A stretch of DNA of 64,000 nucleotides from Amoebophrya sp. A120. Lineage: Eukaryota; Sar; Dinophyceae; Syndiniales; Amoebophryaceae. The notes beneath the pieces were generated by a model, which saw nothing but the letters and a program-made list of their open reading frames with translations, did no database searches and was not told the origin of the DNA. Below are positions 25,601 through 36,976 of the stretch, piece after piece. Position numbers and translations under genes: made by a program. Location of the stretch: NCBI GenBank assembly GCA_905178155.1, contig CAJINV010000003.1, positions 8,848,179 through 8,912,178 of the forward strand, in the 5' to 3' direction. Numbering within the stretch: position 1 is the first letter of the stretch; every line of letters starts with the position of its first letter.

Positions 25601-27690
25601 CGGCGCAGGCCCTACCGCACCACCTGCACTCGCACTGGTCGTAAACGACGGGGCTTGAAGATGTGCTACGGTCGTCTCCTCTGTTTCTTGGCCAGCCGAT
25701 GCAGTCGCAGTGAAACGGCCTCGGCCTTCCTCTTTGTGCGATGTGCATTCGTCCGGAACCCCCCGTTTCGGCGAAGTGGCTGCGCCCATCGACTTGGATT
25801 CGCCGGAAGTGGCTGCGCCCATCGACTTGGATTCGCCCTTGGGCGAAGGTGAAGATTCTGTGGCAGCCACGGGCTTACGTTCAGCCAGAACATCATGCAG
25901 TACCGGTTGTCGTGGTCTATCTACACCTGCTCCGCACGGCTCGTGCTCGTCCACCACGTCCTCCGACACCCTGCTAGTATATGTATCTGCGCTGCTGTAG
26001 GTCTTCACCCGCCCCGTTCCTCCGATTCCGAATTTGAGAGCGCGGAGATGAGTCTTCGAGGCCTGGGATGAAGATACGTTCTTGCATGATACGAGCTTAA
26101 GGACCTCTTCTGCTCCTGTACTATGGCTCCTCGTCACTTCATCTGTGCTGGGCGGTGCCTCTGCGCCCGAAAACAACGTAGTTGTCTGATTGTTCAGGCG
26201 ATTGGTTTTGGTCTTCTCGTCGAGTAAAGTGGTAGGCGCCGCCCCGTTGCTACCTGTGCTAACAGGCGTACTCAGGGGCAGGGGAAGTAGAAAGGGACGA
26301 CTGGTGTCCTCGTCCTCGTCGTTGTTCTGCTGCAATTTTTCGAGCGCCAGCTCATCCATCGCCTGCAGATTTAGAAGCTCGACTTTTTCGTCTTGGTCTT
26401 GTTTCTTAAGCGCCGAAGCCGATGTTGATGTAGGTGTTATATTATCCACTGCCTGTTCATGATCTTCATCGTCTTTTTTATCCTTAATATCCTTCGGCTT
26501 TGCTTGTTCTCTTCTTGCAGGAGCTGCAACAGATTTATTTTCGTGACAGCACTCACCTTCTTCTTCATTTTCGTGCGGCTTCAGCGAAGCCTCACACTGT
26601 TCGTGTTCCCGTTTTTCAGACGCATTCTGCTGCTCGTGCTGGGACTCTTTCTCTTTCCGCACATCAACATCGAGCTGGTCGTCACCAGCATAGGTCCGCA
26701 GCTGCTTCATATCTGGCTGCGCTCCTAGTCCCACACCAACAGCAAGCGGCTCCGCCTTCCGCGTCGTATTCAACCCGACCTCCGATGTGGGCTTTTTTTC
26801 ACCTACAACTGAAGGCTGCGACGTAGGCTTTTGCCCTTCTGGCACATGATTGTTCGGAAGAAGAACTACGCTCGTGGTCGTGGCATCGAAGGCAAATATG
26901 TTTTGGCCTGTAAACTTGTGACACAAGTGTGTGAGTAATAAGCATCTCCCTGCAATAGGTGGCCAAGCATGACAAGTTTTTGAGCTTCTGCGTGTTGCGT
27001 ATTCCGCATGGCGGGCTTCATTTTTGCATCATGACAGGCAAGGAGATTATTTCGTGCCTACGCATCACACAGGTAAAAAAAAAATCATGCCAGACAAGCA
27101 TGAGAAATCATGCTCTCTACTTCCAGACCCAAATATATTTGCACTGCATAAGCACCGGTGGAAGACGATGACGTCGAGAAGCGACTGACGTCGACGTACA
27201 TAGATTTCTGCCTGTTCCCCTTTTTCCCAGTTGATCCGCACGACGAGCTTGACGAAGTACTTCTTTTCAAGTGTGGTTTTCCTTTCATGTTGTAGCTGTC
27301 GTTGCTCTTGCTGTTGCCCTCGCCCTTGGACCAGCAGGATTTTTTTTGGATTCTTCCGTGCTGGTGTCCGTCGTCGTACCACATGAAATTCTTTCCAGCA
27401 ACGACACCGAATGCCGAATGTGCCAAATTGCTGCTGCTTTTGCCTGCTGGAAGGTAACTATTTTGTAGCTCTTGCTGAGCGCGCTGATATTGATCGTACC
27501 CTGTTTCGCGATCCCATTCGGACATAAAAGTAGCGTCATCAATCTGAACATCTGGCCCGGTCATAACTTCTTGGTTAGATCCTGTATGTCGGTTCCAGGG
27601 CGCAGGATCATTTCCGGTGACGGGACCACAAGTGCGAGCGGGAACGCCTGCCGACTTCCCTTTCTCATTCTGGGTGGAGGTCGCCGACAT
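19682..27690 (-). CDS. very large low-complexity protein with Arg/Ser-rich block (about 2,480 residues)
   Basis: Start ATG at 27690 (MSATSTQNEKGK). Exon one 27690-27156, exon two 26907-23074 and exon three 22770-19682. Joins are in phase: CACCG|GTGCTT to TTTACAG|GC (phase 1) and GCATT|GTGAATA to TTGATAG|TC (phase 1). Exon one has TGYDQYQRAQQELQNSYL and a Ser run. Exon two is Ser/Thr/Ala/Glu-rich with an RS block (RSRSRTRTSRKR, DRRSRSRSKR) in its last third. Exon three is acidic and Gln/Ser-rich. Short internal repeats are visible: SKRRVVPVLLSKKS, SKRRLIPLVLSS and RRAGRVAPLIPLTRDYF, plus GPAPSDWRGPS and GPAPTEWLGA. The RS block recalls splicing or chromatin factors, but no folded domain is recognised. 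The end at 19682 is a read-through stop; a donor (GTATCG) at 19726 leaves open further exons downstream. Confidence 0.72.
25773..25838. repeat. 33-bp tandem duplication in coding sequence
   Basis: GAAGTGGCTGCGCCCATCGA plus CTTGGATTCGCC occurs twice with a 33 bp period, giving GESKSMGAATS twice in the large low-complexity protein. It is in frame and essentially identical between copies. Confidence 0.9.
26908..27155 (-). mobile_element. introner-like intron (family B end)
   Basis: A 248-nt intron between exons one and two of the large low-complexity gene. At its 5' side on the minus strand it has TGCAAATATATTTGGGTCTG followed by GAAG, a diverged version of the family B terminus (TGCAAAAATGTCTGGGTCTG) seen at 37.2 and 37.4 kb. 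It also contains GCATGACAA-type strings. The matching inverted end is not clear on the 3' side, so it may be old or truncated. Confidence 0.55.
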
Positions 27691-27699
27691 GTTTATTGA

Positions 27700-28800
27700 A
27701 GAGCTCAATCACGGCCAGAGGTCCTCCGTCGCTAGCTTCGTGAAAATCACCGATGGATGTTACCAGCGTACGCCTTGGCTGGTGTTCTGTTGCTAGCGTA
27801 CGCGGATATTGCCAGCGTATGCTTTGGCTGGTGTTCGTGTTGATGATCCACCTGGCGCTGCTGTGGGCTGCCGATTCGGTCTCGTGGGAGCGTTCTATCT
27901 TTTGCTTTTCCCATGCAGATGAAAATTACTCTGCCCGCGCCCTCCTTGTTTTTCAGCCCGAAATAAGATTGCCATCACCGAAGCCTCGAGCGCCGAAAGC
28001 TGCGAAGTAAACTATAAACGCGAATGAATCAATATACAGAAAATAGAAATACTTAATGCGGTCCTGGGTTATCATCTGTAAAGATGTGTGTGAGAGCCGA
28101 GCTGTAGCTGTACACTAAGCGCTAAGAGCGCAATAGCGACAAGCTACTTGTATCTGTAAAAAAGCGACTAGTAATTATCTACTTCAGGGTAGTTGTAAGC
28201 ACTCTAATCACATTCGATTCGTACTCAAAAAAATATCTAGTTTTAGGGGGTACAACATAACAAGAAAAGAGATATTTCTGGCCAATCAACGCCATCAGTC
28301 AACGCCCACATCGAAACAACGCCAGCGTAAAGCGCTACAACTACAAGTGCAGTCCACGAGTATGATGCTGTAAGTTGTTTAGGCGGGGCAGCTGGTTTGT
28401 GTTTTTCTTTGTCTGCTTGATGGGTCTAATATTTCTCCCACTTTCTGGATCAACGTATTGAAATGCAGGATGGTTCTCCACCTCCAATCCCGTCTTGATA
28501 AGGAGCTCGTCCTGCAATCAAAGATGCTATAAAACACGGGGACGGCGGCCACTAAAAGAAGGGTATCGGTATTATATATATTTTTTTTTGCCAGCCGATA
28601 GAGTTATGATGAGGGATATTTGGGGTTATGTCGAAAATACAAATCCAAGAACTACAGCAGTCTACTGCTCGTACTCTAACTCTACCAAATAAATGTGTCG
28701 TCATTGATGTTCGTAGCCTGGAAGAGAGATTGGATGAGTTAAAAAGGCATGAATTACATCTTCACGTATGAACATGATGCAGCAGAATTACGTCGATAAG
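27700..28800. other. spacer upstream of the large low-complexity gene
   Basis: No convincing exon. A local imperfect duplication (GCCAGCGTA.GC.TTGGCTGGTGTTC) lies at about 27760-27832. This should hold the promoter of the gene starting at 27690, but no recognisable element was found. Confidence 0.45.
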
Positions 28801-28802
28801 CA

Positions 28803-28852
28803 GTACCTGGTGGCTTCGTGGGATCGAAAACTTCTGGCGGAGCTGTGGGATC
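28803..28852 (+). repeat. 60-bp boundary repeat, copy 1 (3'-truncated)
   Basis: Begins GTACCTGGTGGCTTCGTGGG and continues to CTGTGGGATC, then diverges where the other copies continue with GAAAGGTACCT. It is preceded by GTCGATAAGC, as is copy 3. Confidence 0.85.
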
Positions 28853-30296
28853 ACTTTTCACCCCTTCCGGAGGCGCCCCCGGGGCTTGCCGCCGGCGCCT
28901 TCCGGGTGTTGCGTTTTCTGTCCGGCCGCCGCCTTGCCGGCCGCGCGGGGTCCGGCAAGCTTGCGCGGCCGCGAAAGCATACCCCGGAGGGGGCCCTCGT
29001 GGAGTCGGCCAACATTTTGCCAAGAGGCGGCGGGCCCCCTTCTGGTTGTGTGGAGGATCGCCCCGGCCCCCCAAGCCACACCCCACGCCCCGAGGCTTGG
29101 CGGAGCTGCGCTCGTGGCGCGTCTGAAAGGGAGCGGGCGCTGTGCCCCCTGCGTGCAAGGGCCTCTCAGGGGCGCGTGCTCTAGCGCGCCCGGCATTGGG
29201 GCCAAAGGGCAAGGAACGCAATGCGCCCAATGCCGTTACGGGCCAACGACCTGCCTCGTAATTTCGCGAACCCCCCGCCCGGGCCCAGACGAATGACAGG
29301 GCCCCGGACGAAGTGGGCCCGTCGGGCCTTTTTCTTCCCCGCAATGCCAACACCACGCCGGAGGGGGGGCGCCGCCGCCATTTCTGCACAGCGGCAAGGC
29401 GGGCGGGCAACGTCCGGCCGGCGCGATCGGGCAGGCCACTAATGGGCCGCCACCGCTCGCGCGCCGCGCTGGCCCGTCTAGGGCCTTGGGGCACGCACTT
29501 GGCCCCGCCTGTCCGCCGGCGCAAAGAAACAAAATCCGCGAGGCGCAACAGAAGGCACGAAGGCGCGCGCCCGCCCTTTCCCTGCGTTGGCGAGGGCGGG
29601 GGCTTGGCGGCCCCGGCGCGTATCTTTGGCGGCGCCGGCCTTGTTGCGGGGCCTACCGCCCTCTCCCGTGCTTTGCTTGAGGCTGTTGGCCTACCATCCT
29701 GCCGGGCGAGGGTGTGGCGGCCTCACCTCTTGGCGCGCGACCGGGGTGCCGGCTTGCGCGAGATCTGCCGCAGCCGGCGGCGCCGTGGTGACTGAACTCG
29801 CACAGGCGCCGCGCTTGCAATTGGCCGCGGGCTCACAGAGTGTGCCTATGCGCTCGCGCACAGGAGGGGCACATCGGCAAAGCCTTCGCCACGGAGGCGA
29901 GCGCGCCGAATCGGTGGGAAACCAAAAACGCGGCCCAATGTTGCGCGGCCTCGTCGGGATTTTCCCAACTTGTGCCCGGCCTCTATTTGCTCTAAGTGTG
30001 CCCGTGGGGTGGGGCATGCGCATCACCAACACACAGGGGCGCGCCCCTCGGTGCATTTTGGGAGGCCGCGGCGTCTCGCTAACAGCGAATGCCACGCGGC
30101 GGGCCCTCGACGAAGTGGCTCCCGGAGGAGCTTGACGTGGCCAGCCACCAAGCTGACAGACAAAGGCCCTGTAGGAATGGGACGCGATGTCTTCGAGTGT
30201 CGCCCAAGTGCTCGGAACCCCACTCGGGATGCGAAAAAAAACGCATATCAAAATTCTCAGCGTACTTGAAAAAAGCGTCGTTGACGCCGCCATACA

Positions 30297-30357
30297 GTAC
30301 CTGGTGGCTTCGTGGGATCGAAAACTTCTGGCGGAGCTGTGGGATCGAAAGGTACCT
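30297..30357 (+). repeat. 60-bp boundary repeat, copy 2
   Basis: A full copy from GTACCTGG to AGGTACCT. Outer ends GTACCT/AGGTAC are inverted with respect to each other. It has two internal related segments: CGTGGGATCGAAAA and TGTGGGATCGAAAG. Confidence 0.9.
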
Positions 30358-31255
30358 CCGCACTAGGGTGTCGAAAGGTGCCAAAGTCTCTCCGCAGCGA
30401 CCAGTCGTCGCTTCTGAGTGATATTGCCACCCATGATAGAGCAAGCTCCCCACAGAATCGGCTTCCTGGCCTCCCTCCGACCTAGAGCAGACGCGGCGGC
30501 CGCGGCCCTCTAGCGTCTACGCTTGCCGTCTGGCGCACGGGTGTCGGACTGACTCCCCGGCTGCGCTGTGCGCTACTTGTGCTGAGAGTGAGGGCCACTC
30601 AGCCTGTCCACGCTGCGCCTCAACCAGAAGCACGCAATACATTTTCTCCCGAACCGCGCGCGTGCGCGAGGATTCACGGACAAGCGACCCCGGTCTCAGC
30701 CGTCGCGAGTACGTGGGAGCCGACCCTTGTCGGCCGAAGCGGCTGCGTCGCAGCTATGTAGATTTTCTGGGCGTTACGCCTCGCGCAGTGATCTGCGCTT
30801 GCACACTTCGTGCTCGGTCCCCAGTCGAGGATCTGCACTCGCTCCTCAGCTCGGAAAGCGGATGCAAGCTGGCCGCGGCAGTACCCGCCAGCACTTGGCT
30901 TTTCAAACTTACTACTGCGCTCCTCTGGCTCTGTTCCGCGCTTGCTGAAGACGTCAAGAGGAAGAAGCGCAAACTTCGATCGCGCGATCGAGTCGGGCGG
31001 CGTTTAGCCGAGACGGGGCACTTGCCCATTTTTTTAGCCAAGCAGATACACCGGGGGCATTGAGGATGAGGGGCCCGGCCCTCGCATACCTATCAAATTA
31101 CCTACCCTTATCTTCTCTCTGCCTGGACTCACAGGCTCGCCAGCGGTTCGAAGATAGTGAACATTTATTTTTTCATCTTCTATCTAGCGGATACTTGTTT
31201 TACATGTCAACCACGTACAGGCGGAGCTTCTGGAGGCTAGTTATGTCGATAAGCC

Positions 31256-31316
31256 GTACCTGGTGGCTTCGTGGGATCGAAAACTTCTGGCGGAGCTGTG
31301 GGATCGAAAGGTACCT
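31256..31316 (+). repeat. 60-bp boundary repeat, copy 3
   Basis: A full copy, identical by eye to copies 2 and 4 through the shared core. It is preceded by GTCGATAAGC, as is copy 1. The spacer after it starts with a G/C-rich hairpin-like string (GGGGTCCTCAGACCCCCC). Confidence 0.9.
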
Positions 31317-32208
31317 GAGGGGGTCCTCAGACCCCCCCTCTATACTAACGCCCAACAAGACCTAGGTTTTTTGCAGTCCCCACGCTATGGTCCACCCAAG
31401 GGGGGTCCCGAGACCCCCACCAATAACCCCCCTGGATGGGCCGGAAGCTTTTGCCGTGTCTTTCGAATTCGCAGAAAACAGAGCGGCGGCCCTTCAAAGA
31501 AAGCACACCCCAGAGCATCCGGAAGAGCGCGAGAGCGTGGCGCCCGGACTGCAGACCGATACCCATTCCAAGCTTCGCCCAGGTGGCTTTTTTGCATGCG
31601 CCGCTGCCCCGGTCAAGGGCTTGGTGCGTGTGAATCCTTTCCCGGAAGCGTAACTGCTTCCAACTAAAGGACGGCCTTACGTACGGTACCTGCATGAAGG
31701 CGGCGGAGTTTGTCTACCGGCCTGGTCCGTCGGGCCCCGGGCCTGGCCAGGGGAATATGAAAACAGAGCCGAAGGGTGTTCCGCGAAAGGAAAGGAAGCG
31801 GCTCGACACATGGAGCCGATCACAAAAACACACACAAGCCCCACCCGCTTTGGCAGGTGGGCGCGAGATAGGCGTTGCCTAGCAGATTCCGTCCTTGCAC
31901 AGTGCGGGCCACCCGCTGGCTTGGCCTAGAGGGCCAACATGGCGGGTTGCCTGTGTCTCGGTCCTGGGGGCTCTCGAGCCTGTGGGGCGCCCCTTACAAA
32001 ACGGCTGGCAGGCTACGAGGTGGATCCCGCATCTGGCATCGACCCAAGTTGTGCGATGGCGGGCTACTTGCAGTTTGCGTCTGCCTTCGCTATAATATGA
32101 CCAACTCGGCTATGTGCGTGACCTACTTGCAGTAGGTCGCTTCGCGAAGGTAGATAACAATTTTGAAAGTTTTCTATGGATTTAATCGTTGGGCGCGTTA
32201 TATAACAA

Positions 32209-32269
32209 GTACCTGGTGGCTTCGTGGGATCGAAAACTTCTGGCGGAGCTGTGGGATCGAAAGGTACCT
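32209..32269 (+). repeat. 60-bp boundary repeat, copy 4
   Basis: A full copy that ends the GC-rich block; sequence to its right returns to normal composition. Same orientation as the other three. Confidence 0.9.
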
Positions 32270-32954
32270 GCGGAAACGAGGATAAAGGTCAATTTGCGTG
32301 GCACGCTGCCACTTTGGGAACCAACAGAAAAGGCTCTGCTTCTCCTTCTAGTGCTATTGATAATTGATGTTCGTTCTCCTCGACTGTCGTCCTTGCTACG
32401 GACCATACACGAAAACTAAACTATTCGTCTGAGATTACAATGACAAGGAGCGGCTTGGTCTCAATTCTTCATTATCGCTTAGCGCGTTATTCACAGATAC
32501 ATACTAGGACGACTAAATATTGATCCTACTCTGTATGGAGCACCAAGCAGAAGCACATATTCGGTCAAGTTTGATCATCAAGTCATTCATGATCTTGCTC
32601 CTCATCCGTGTAGTTCTTTTTTATTTCATCATGTAATATGTACTACATTTAATGCTACAGGGGCAAATGACTCGTGGGAATTCAGCGCCTCACAAGAGGA
32701 AGAGCCGCCCAAGCTTACAATTCTAGGGAAGAGTTTAGTGATAGTGTCCTCTTAATCTTCTCTGTCCGCTTTTTTGCACTTTTTCTCATTTCGGATCTCC
32801 GCGTAAAGTAGCTGTCGCTGTGAAGTCGAAGTACTATGTGTATTCGAATAGGCATCTGCGATAATCAGAAATACAGGAGATGGAGAAAGCGGCAATGCAT
32901 AACCCTGCTCGTTTCGAGAAAAACCGTATGAGAAAAGAAGACTCAGGCCATGCT

Positions 32955-33195
32955 CCTCGGATGATTTCACAGCGCAACACCTGCGGCAAGTGCATCCGCT
33001 ACAACGAGCTGCATGGAGACATGCCGGAGCGTAAGCAAGTGGAAGATGACTACTGCCGAAACAAGCTGTACCTCCTGTGCGCTAGCCGTGCCCCCGGCCG
33101 ACGAACTCGACGAAGATGCGCCTCGACCTGTCATCAAGCCTGTTGCTAAATATGAAGGAGTAAGAAACAAGCGGCCCTATTTGAAACCCGAATGA
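32955..33195 (+). CDS. possible plus-strand exon(s), Cys-containing, frame-shifted
   Basis: After an acceptor-like TTTCACAG (ends 32970) the plus strand reads NTCGKCIRYNELHGDMPERK and then DDYCRNKLYLLC, with a Cys-x2-Cys pair followed by two more Cys. From about 33081 another frame looks more protein-like (VPPADELDEDAPRPVIKPVA, ending LKPE stop at 33195). The two halves need a frame change at about 33080 with no room for an intron, so this is either an error, a frameshifted copy or two shadows. It would be the only plus-strand gene in the window. Confidence 0.25.
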
Positions 33196-33289
33196 GAAGT
33201 AGGATCATGACGTAATGCAGCGATTGCAATATACCCATCTTTATAAATCATGACATCAGGTCAATGTCGTGAGATGAGAGCGAGAGGTG

Positions 33290-33348
33290 CTACTCACTGC
33301 GTAAGAACTTAGAACGCTTTCCTACTCACTGCGTAAGAACGCTTTCAC
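33290..33348. repeat. short tandem duplication
   Basis: CTACTCACTGCGTAAGAAC followed by CGCTTTC is present twice in a row; the first copy has six additional bases (TTAGAA). Non-coding context. Confidence 0.8.
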
Positions 33349-33534
33349 TTGCAATGAATTCAAATTCAATGCTCCAGCAAATGGGCAATCGCGCAGCTAC
33401 AAGTTGAACGACAAATCAGAATCACACGCTCTCTCAACCACGAGGGAGAAGTACTACAAAAAACATGAAAATCAAGCTTTTTCGTGGTGTTTCTGCTGGT
33501 GCAGAAGTATTTAATTGATTGACAGTGGACTTCT

Positions 33535-35013
33535 CACGGACCAAGGACTATCCGGCTTCCTCGTCCGATAATGCAAGGTTCTGCGCCACGTTTTCTGCCG
33601 CCGCTAGAACCGGGGCGCGACTTATGAAAGAAAAATCTGATAGTACTGAAGTCTGCGATGGTTGTATGTTCTTGTGCTTGACAATTTAGTAGCAAGCTTG
33701 TCCTTGTATGTGCGAAATCGTTTGAAAAATGCAAATCGAGCTGGCACCTCCTGCTCCGTACGCGTACTACACTTTGTCACTCTAGAAGAAGATTGCCGGA
33801 CTTCATCGTAACAATTTTTCTACGAATACCCATGGCACTTCCAAAGTCCATGACTTCACTTAGATCCCATGCGCCAGGCTGCTCGGTATTCGGGTCCCAT
33901 GCTCCCGTTGCGGCGCCAGTGCCGTCATCTCCCGAACTGTCTTGTGAAGCGCAAAACTCGCCCCGGGAACCTCACACCACTGCATGCACTAGCCTCATCA
34001 CGCAGGACTCGGCAGCAACAGCTGCAGCAGCACTGCCTTAACTTTATGACGTATTCAAGGCGGCCGCGTACGCGTTCCCCTTCCCTGCCACTTCATACTG
34101 ATATTGGCGCTCCAGCTCCTGACACCCAAATACAAATACGGCAGTAGCTACGCGTGTCGTCACAATGGTGATGGTCTCAGGCCCAGGCGGGATCACTTAC
34201 CACATAAGTCTTCATCTTGAAAGTTCTAGTTATGTTCTTGCTTCTGTCTCATTTCGAAACCTCTGAGGTATGATGCCATTGTGAATTTATAATGATGTAA
34301 ACGCTCCGTGATCAAAAAGATCGACTTGCTCCAACTCCTGCAGCTGCCATTTATGATTTGCTTGAGTGTACTAGGCGTGAGCACCAGGAACGAGCTGCTT
34401 CAAGGGATAGGTCCGCGGAAGACCAGGACTGTCCAGAGGACCCCGCCGGCGTCTCGGGTGCCCAACTTCCTCCGCCTCCGAGCCAGTCGTGCAACTCTTG
34501 CTCCGAAACCGCTTCATTGCTTCCGGAGCCCGTACCTCCTGCTGCCACATCGTTCTCCGTAGCCGCGGCGCCCTCGTCTAGCATATCGCCTCCGCCCCTT
34601 CTGCTCTCTGTGAAGGGATTGTTTCCAGCAACCAAAGACGACGACGCGGCCAGAAAATCGTCCACAACTGGCGACGCCGGGGCCGGATCTGCGACATCTT
34701 GCATCGCCGCTCCATCCCGCTCGTCGACATCTTCATCGCTGTCACTGAGAGTTCTTGTTCTTGACATAGATATAGAAGAAAAAAAAAAAGATATAGCTGA
34801 AAAAGACATGACGCGGCCCTCAACTTCTTGCTCATCTAGTTCATCATCATCATCATCATCACTGAGCTCGAAAGCAAGCATTCTTCTAGTACTAGTTTGT
34901 TCTTTAAAAAATATCATGGTCGTGATCATTTTTACAACTGCAAATCAGGAGCATTACGGTTTAGCTGCTGCAGGCGGTGCCGACGGATCAAAAGCGTCGC
35001 CCTCGTCGGCCAT
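33535..35013 (-). CDS. acidic hypothetical protein with NPF and Trp-rich motifs
   Basis: Start ATG at 35013 (MADEGDAFDPSAPP). Exon one 35013-34958 joins in phase 2 (AAACC|GTAATG to CTAGAAG|A) to exon two, 34882-~34385, which has a run of six Asp (LSDDDDDDELDEQE), SDSDEDVDERDG, a GNNPFTESRRGG motif and ELHDWLGGGGSWAPETP. A donor CGCCTA|GTACAC joins in phase 0 to GTGTCAG|GAG and the exon reading ELERQYQYEVAGKGN. A fourth exon starts at 33936 (phase 2) with DDGTGAATGAWDPNTEQPGA and WDLSEVMDFGSAMG. The end is either the stop at 33778 or a further exon ending CIIGRGSRIVLGP at 33535. NPF motifs bind EH domains in endocytic adaptors, but one copy is weak evidence. No family recognised. Junction phases support a real spliced gene. 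Confidence 0.6.
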
Positions 35014-35019
35014 CGCGAG

Positions 35020-36976
35020 ACGCTGGCACTGGTGGCTCTCCGCGCGTGACAAGGAAGCCCCACGACAAATTTTAAGCAGCGCGGGCTCGGAGAAGCTCGG
35101 GCTCGGCGAAATAGATCTATCGACGCTCGTTGTCAGACAACATCCTCGTCGAGCAAGAAGATCGAGCAGGAGGAACGACTTCTACAATAATCAAAAGAAG
35201 AAGAATAGAAATGCTCCTCCTGTCCGGACAAATTATTCCCCACCTACCGAGCGCTCCCGCTTCTCCATCCGGTATTCAGGAAGCCCATGCTGAGGACGCG
35301 CGACCCCCGCCCCGACCCCGTGATTTGCACGTGACTCATTTCGAAGGAGTCGGTGGATCATTCTACGCGGCTTGGCGAAGGCAGCATCGACAGAAATGTG
35401 AGTATGTCTTGATACGCCGAGCGCCAGTTTATTGGCTTCTTGATAGTACAACTAACCGAGTGCTAACACATGACTCACTCAAAAGCTGCTTGGACACCGA
35501 GTGCAAGAAGAGTGACGAGGCAGGGCGATGCTTTGAGTGATAGTAGAGCTGCGGCAAAAGTGTAGACGCAGAGCTAAACTATGTCGGGTGATTCTACGCT
35601 ACTGCGCATCCGATTAGAAGCAAGCTCTTCACGAGCAACTGCCTCTACATCATGGAGACTCTCTTCAAAAATGTTGATGCAGGCGGAAGATTCACGAGCG
35701 ACTTCGACTAACCAAATAAATGATATGATGACGATGGTACAACCAGCAAGACCGAATACCACATGAGGCGAACGCGAAGGCCTAACAGTTGCGTTCGTTA
35801 CAACGACAGAAATGTGTTGCTCAAGAACTATTTTAACATACATACGTGACATGCTTTTCATCATTCGTAAAAACCGATTGTATGTTTTTTGATTATCCAA
35901 CAGGCAACACATGATCATCAGTCGGACATTTTACTTCTCTATGCACCCAGATTAGCTATCAACGAAAACAACGACGTCGGAGATGAGAGGAGCAGGGACA
36001 TTGAAAGTAAGACTTCACGTTCCCCGCTCTTGCTGGCCTGGCCGCGACCGGTCAGGCACAAGCGCGTTCCTTGTTATTGCTGTGCCATATTTTGCTCTCC
36101 AACTCTGGCAGCGCTTTTTCTTTTTACGTTTACCGAGATGAGCAGAAAACGGACACGGATTCATTCGCAACACGGGACACTCACGAAGATGGATGGACGG
36201 GGCGCGTCGGTGCGATTCTATTGCTCTTGTTCTGGTATTATTTTTCTTTTCTTCGAATATAACGAACTGAATGTTGAAATATTCTATACCTCTTCATCCG
36301 TCGAGGTATTCCGATTTACTTTGCTCGTCTTTAGACATGCGAAAACGTTAAAAATGCAGTAGTAGTACCATACTGGGCATCAAGATCAATAATGAAAAGA
36401 AGATCCCGATGCCAATCGCGGCCATTATTTCGATCGGACACTCTCACTGATGACAACATCAGCTCGTTAGTGAAGAGTAAACAAATCCAAACCATTCCAT
36501 CATGACGTGCTCGTGAATGAGCTGCATGACCCGACCTGCTTCTGCGAAAAAAATGAATTGAGTCCATAAAAAGTACGGCAACAATCAAGTTCGGATCTGT
36601 TGCAAATGCAGTCCAATCCGGATAAAATCGATCACCAGCACATCAACTACGCCCGATTATATGTTCACTTAATTCGTTCGCACAGAGGGACTGGTAAGAG
36701 CTCCTACTTCAGTAGACGTGTGCAGTCGAGTCAACCTCCTGCTCCTCGATGAAGACGAAGACGTGCACCGAAGTAATAATTGGCGCAGCTGCACATAAGT
36801 CTATTTCTAATATTTGACTTATTTTACTACAACTGCAGCATGCATGGAAAAGAGGACCAAAGAAAATAAGCAAACGCTTCTTGTTCTCCTTTCCGCTGCG
36901 ACAGCACCATCTCCACCGCCCACAGACCCGGGAAAATAAGTAAAGCCGCTCCACCTTCTACGTGCCTTCTTTAGAG
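35020..36976. other. intergenic region
   Basis: Between two minus-strand genes. Apart from a possible membrane-protein exon at 35574-35918, no chain of exons is convincing. A plus-strand frame at about 35130-35540 is open, but it is opposed by an equally plausible minus-strand reading at its left end, so it is not called. Confidence 0.4.
35574..35918 (-). CDS. possible single-pass membrane protein exon
   Basis: An ATG-started frame of 114 residues with one clear hydrophobic segment (VVFGLAGCTIVIISFIWLV) followed by a charged region (ARESSACINIFEESLHDVEA). Length and composition fit a small membrane protein or the tail of one. There is no family match and no splice support, so it may be chance. 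Confidence 0.3.
   Translation of the reverse strand: MIMCCLLDNQKTYNRFLRMMKSMSRMYVKIVLEQHISVVVTNATVRPSRSPHVVFGLAGCTIVIISFIWLVEVARESSACINIFEESLHDVEAVAREELASNRMRSSVESPDIV

Larger units (their letters stand above)
28853..32208. other. GC-rich intergenic block with boundary repeats
   Basis: Strongly GC-rich (CCGG/GGCC-dense) sequence, compositionally unlike the neighbouring genes. Three spacers (about 1.44, 0.90 and 0.89 kb) lie between four copies of a 60 bp repeat and do not look like each other. Long frames are open on both strands simultaneously and encode Arg/Pro/Ala-rich sequence with no family likeness, so no gene is called. It could be nested non-autonomous elements or transferred DNA. 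Confidence 0.55.

Noticed and set aside
30079-30453. Minus-strand frame containing the complement of the 60-bp repeat
   Set aside because: Its protein-like look derives from the repeat itself, which recurs in non-coding settings.
28803-32269. Integron-like attC cassette array
   Set aside because: The ~60 bp size and boundary role are reminiscent, but there is no integrase, no core-site consensus, no cassette genes, and the context is a eukaryotic nuclear region.
35130-35540. Plus-strand 136-codon frame ending CKKSDEAGRCFE
   Set aside because: Opposite to all neighbours, no domain, and its left part overlaps the probable promoter/5' region of the minus-strand acidic gene; could be chance.
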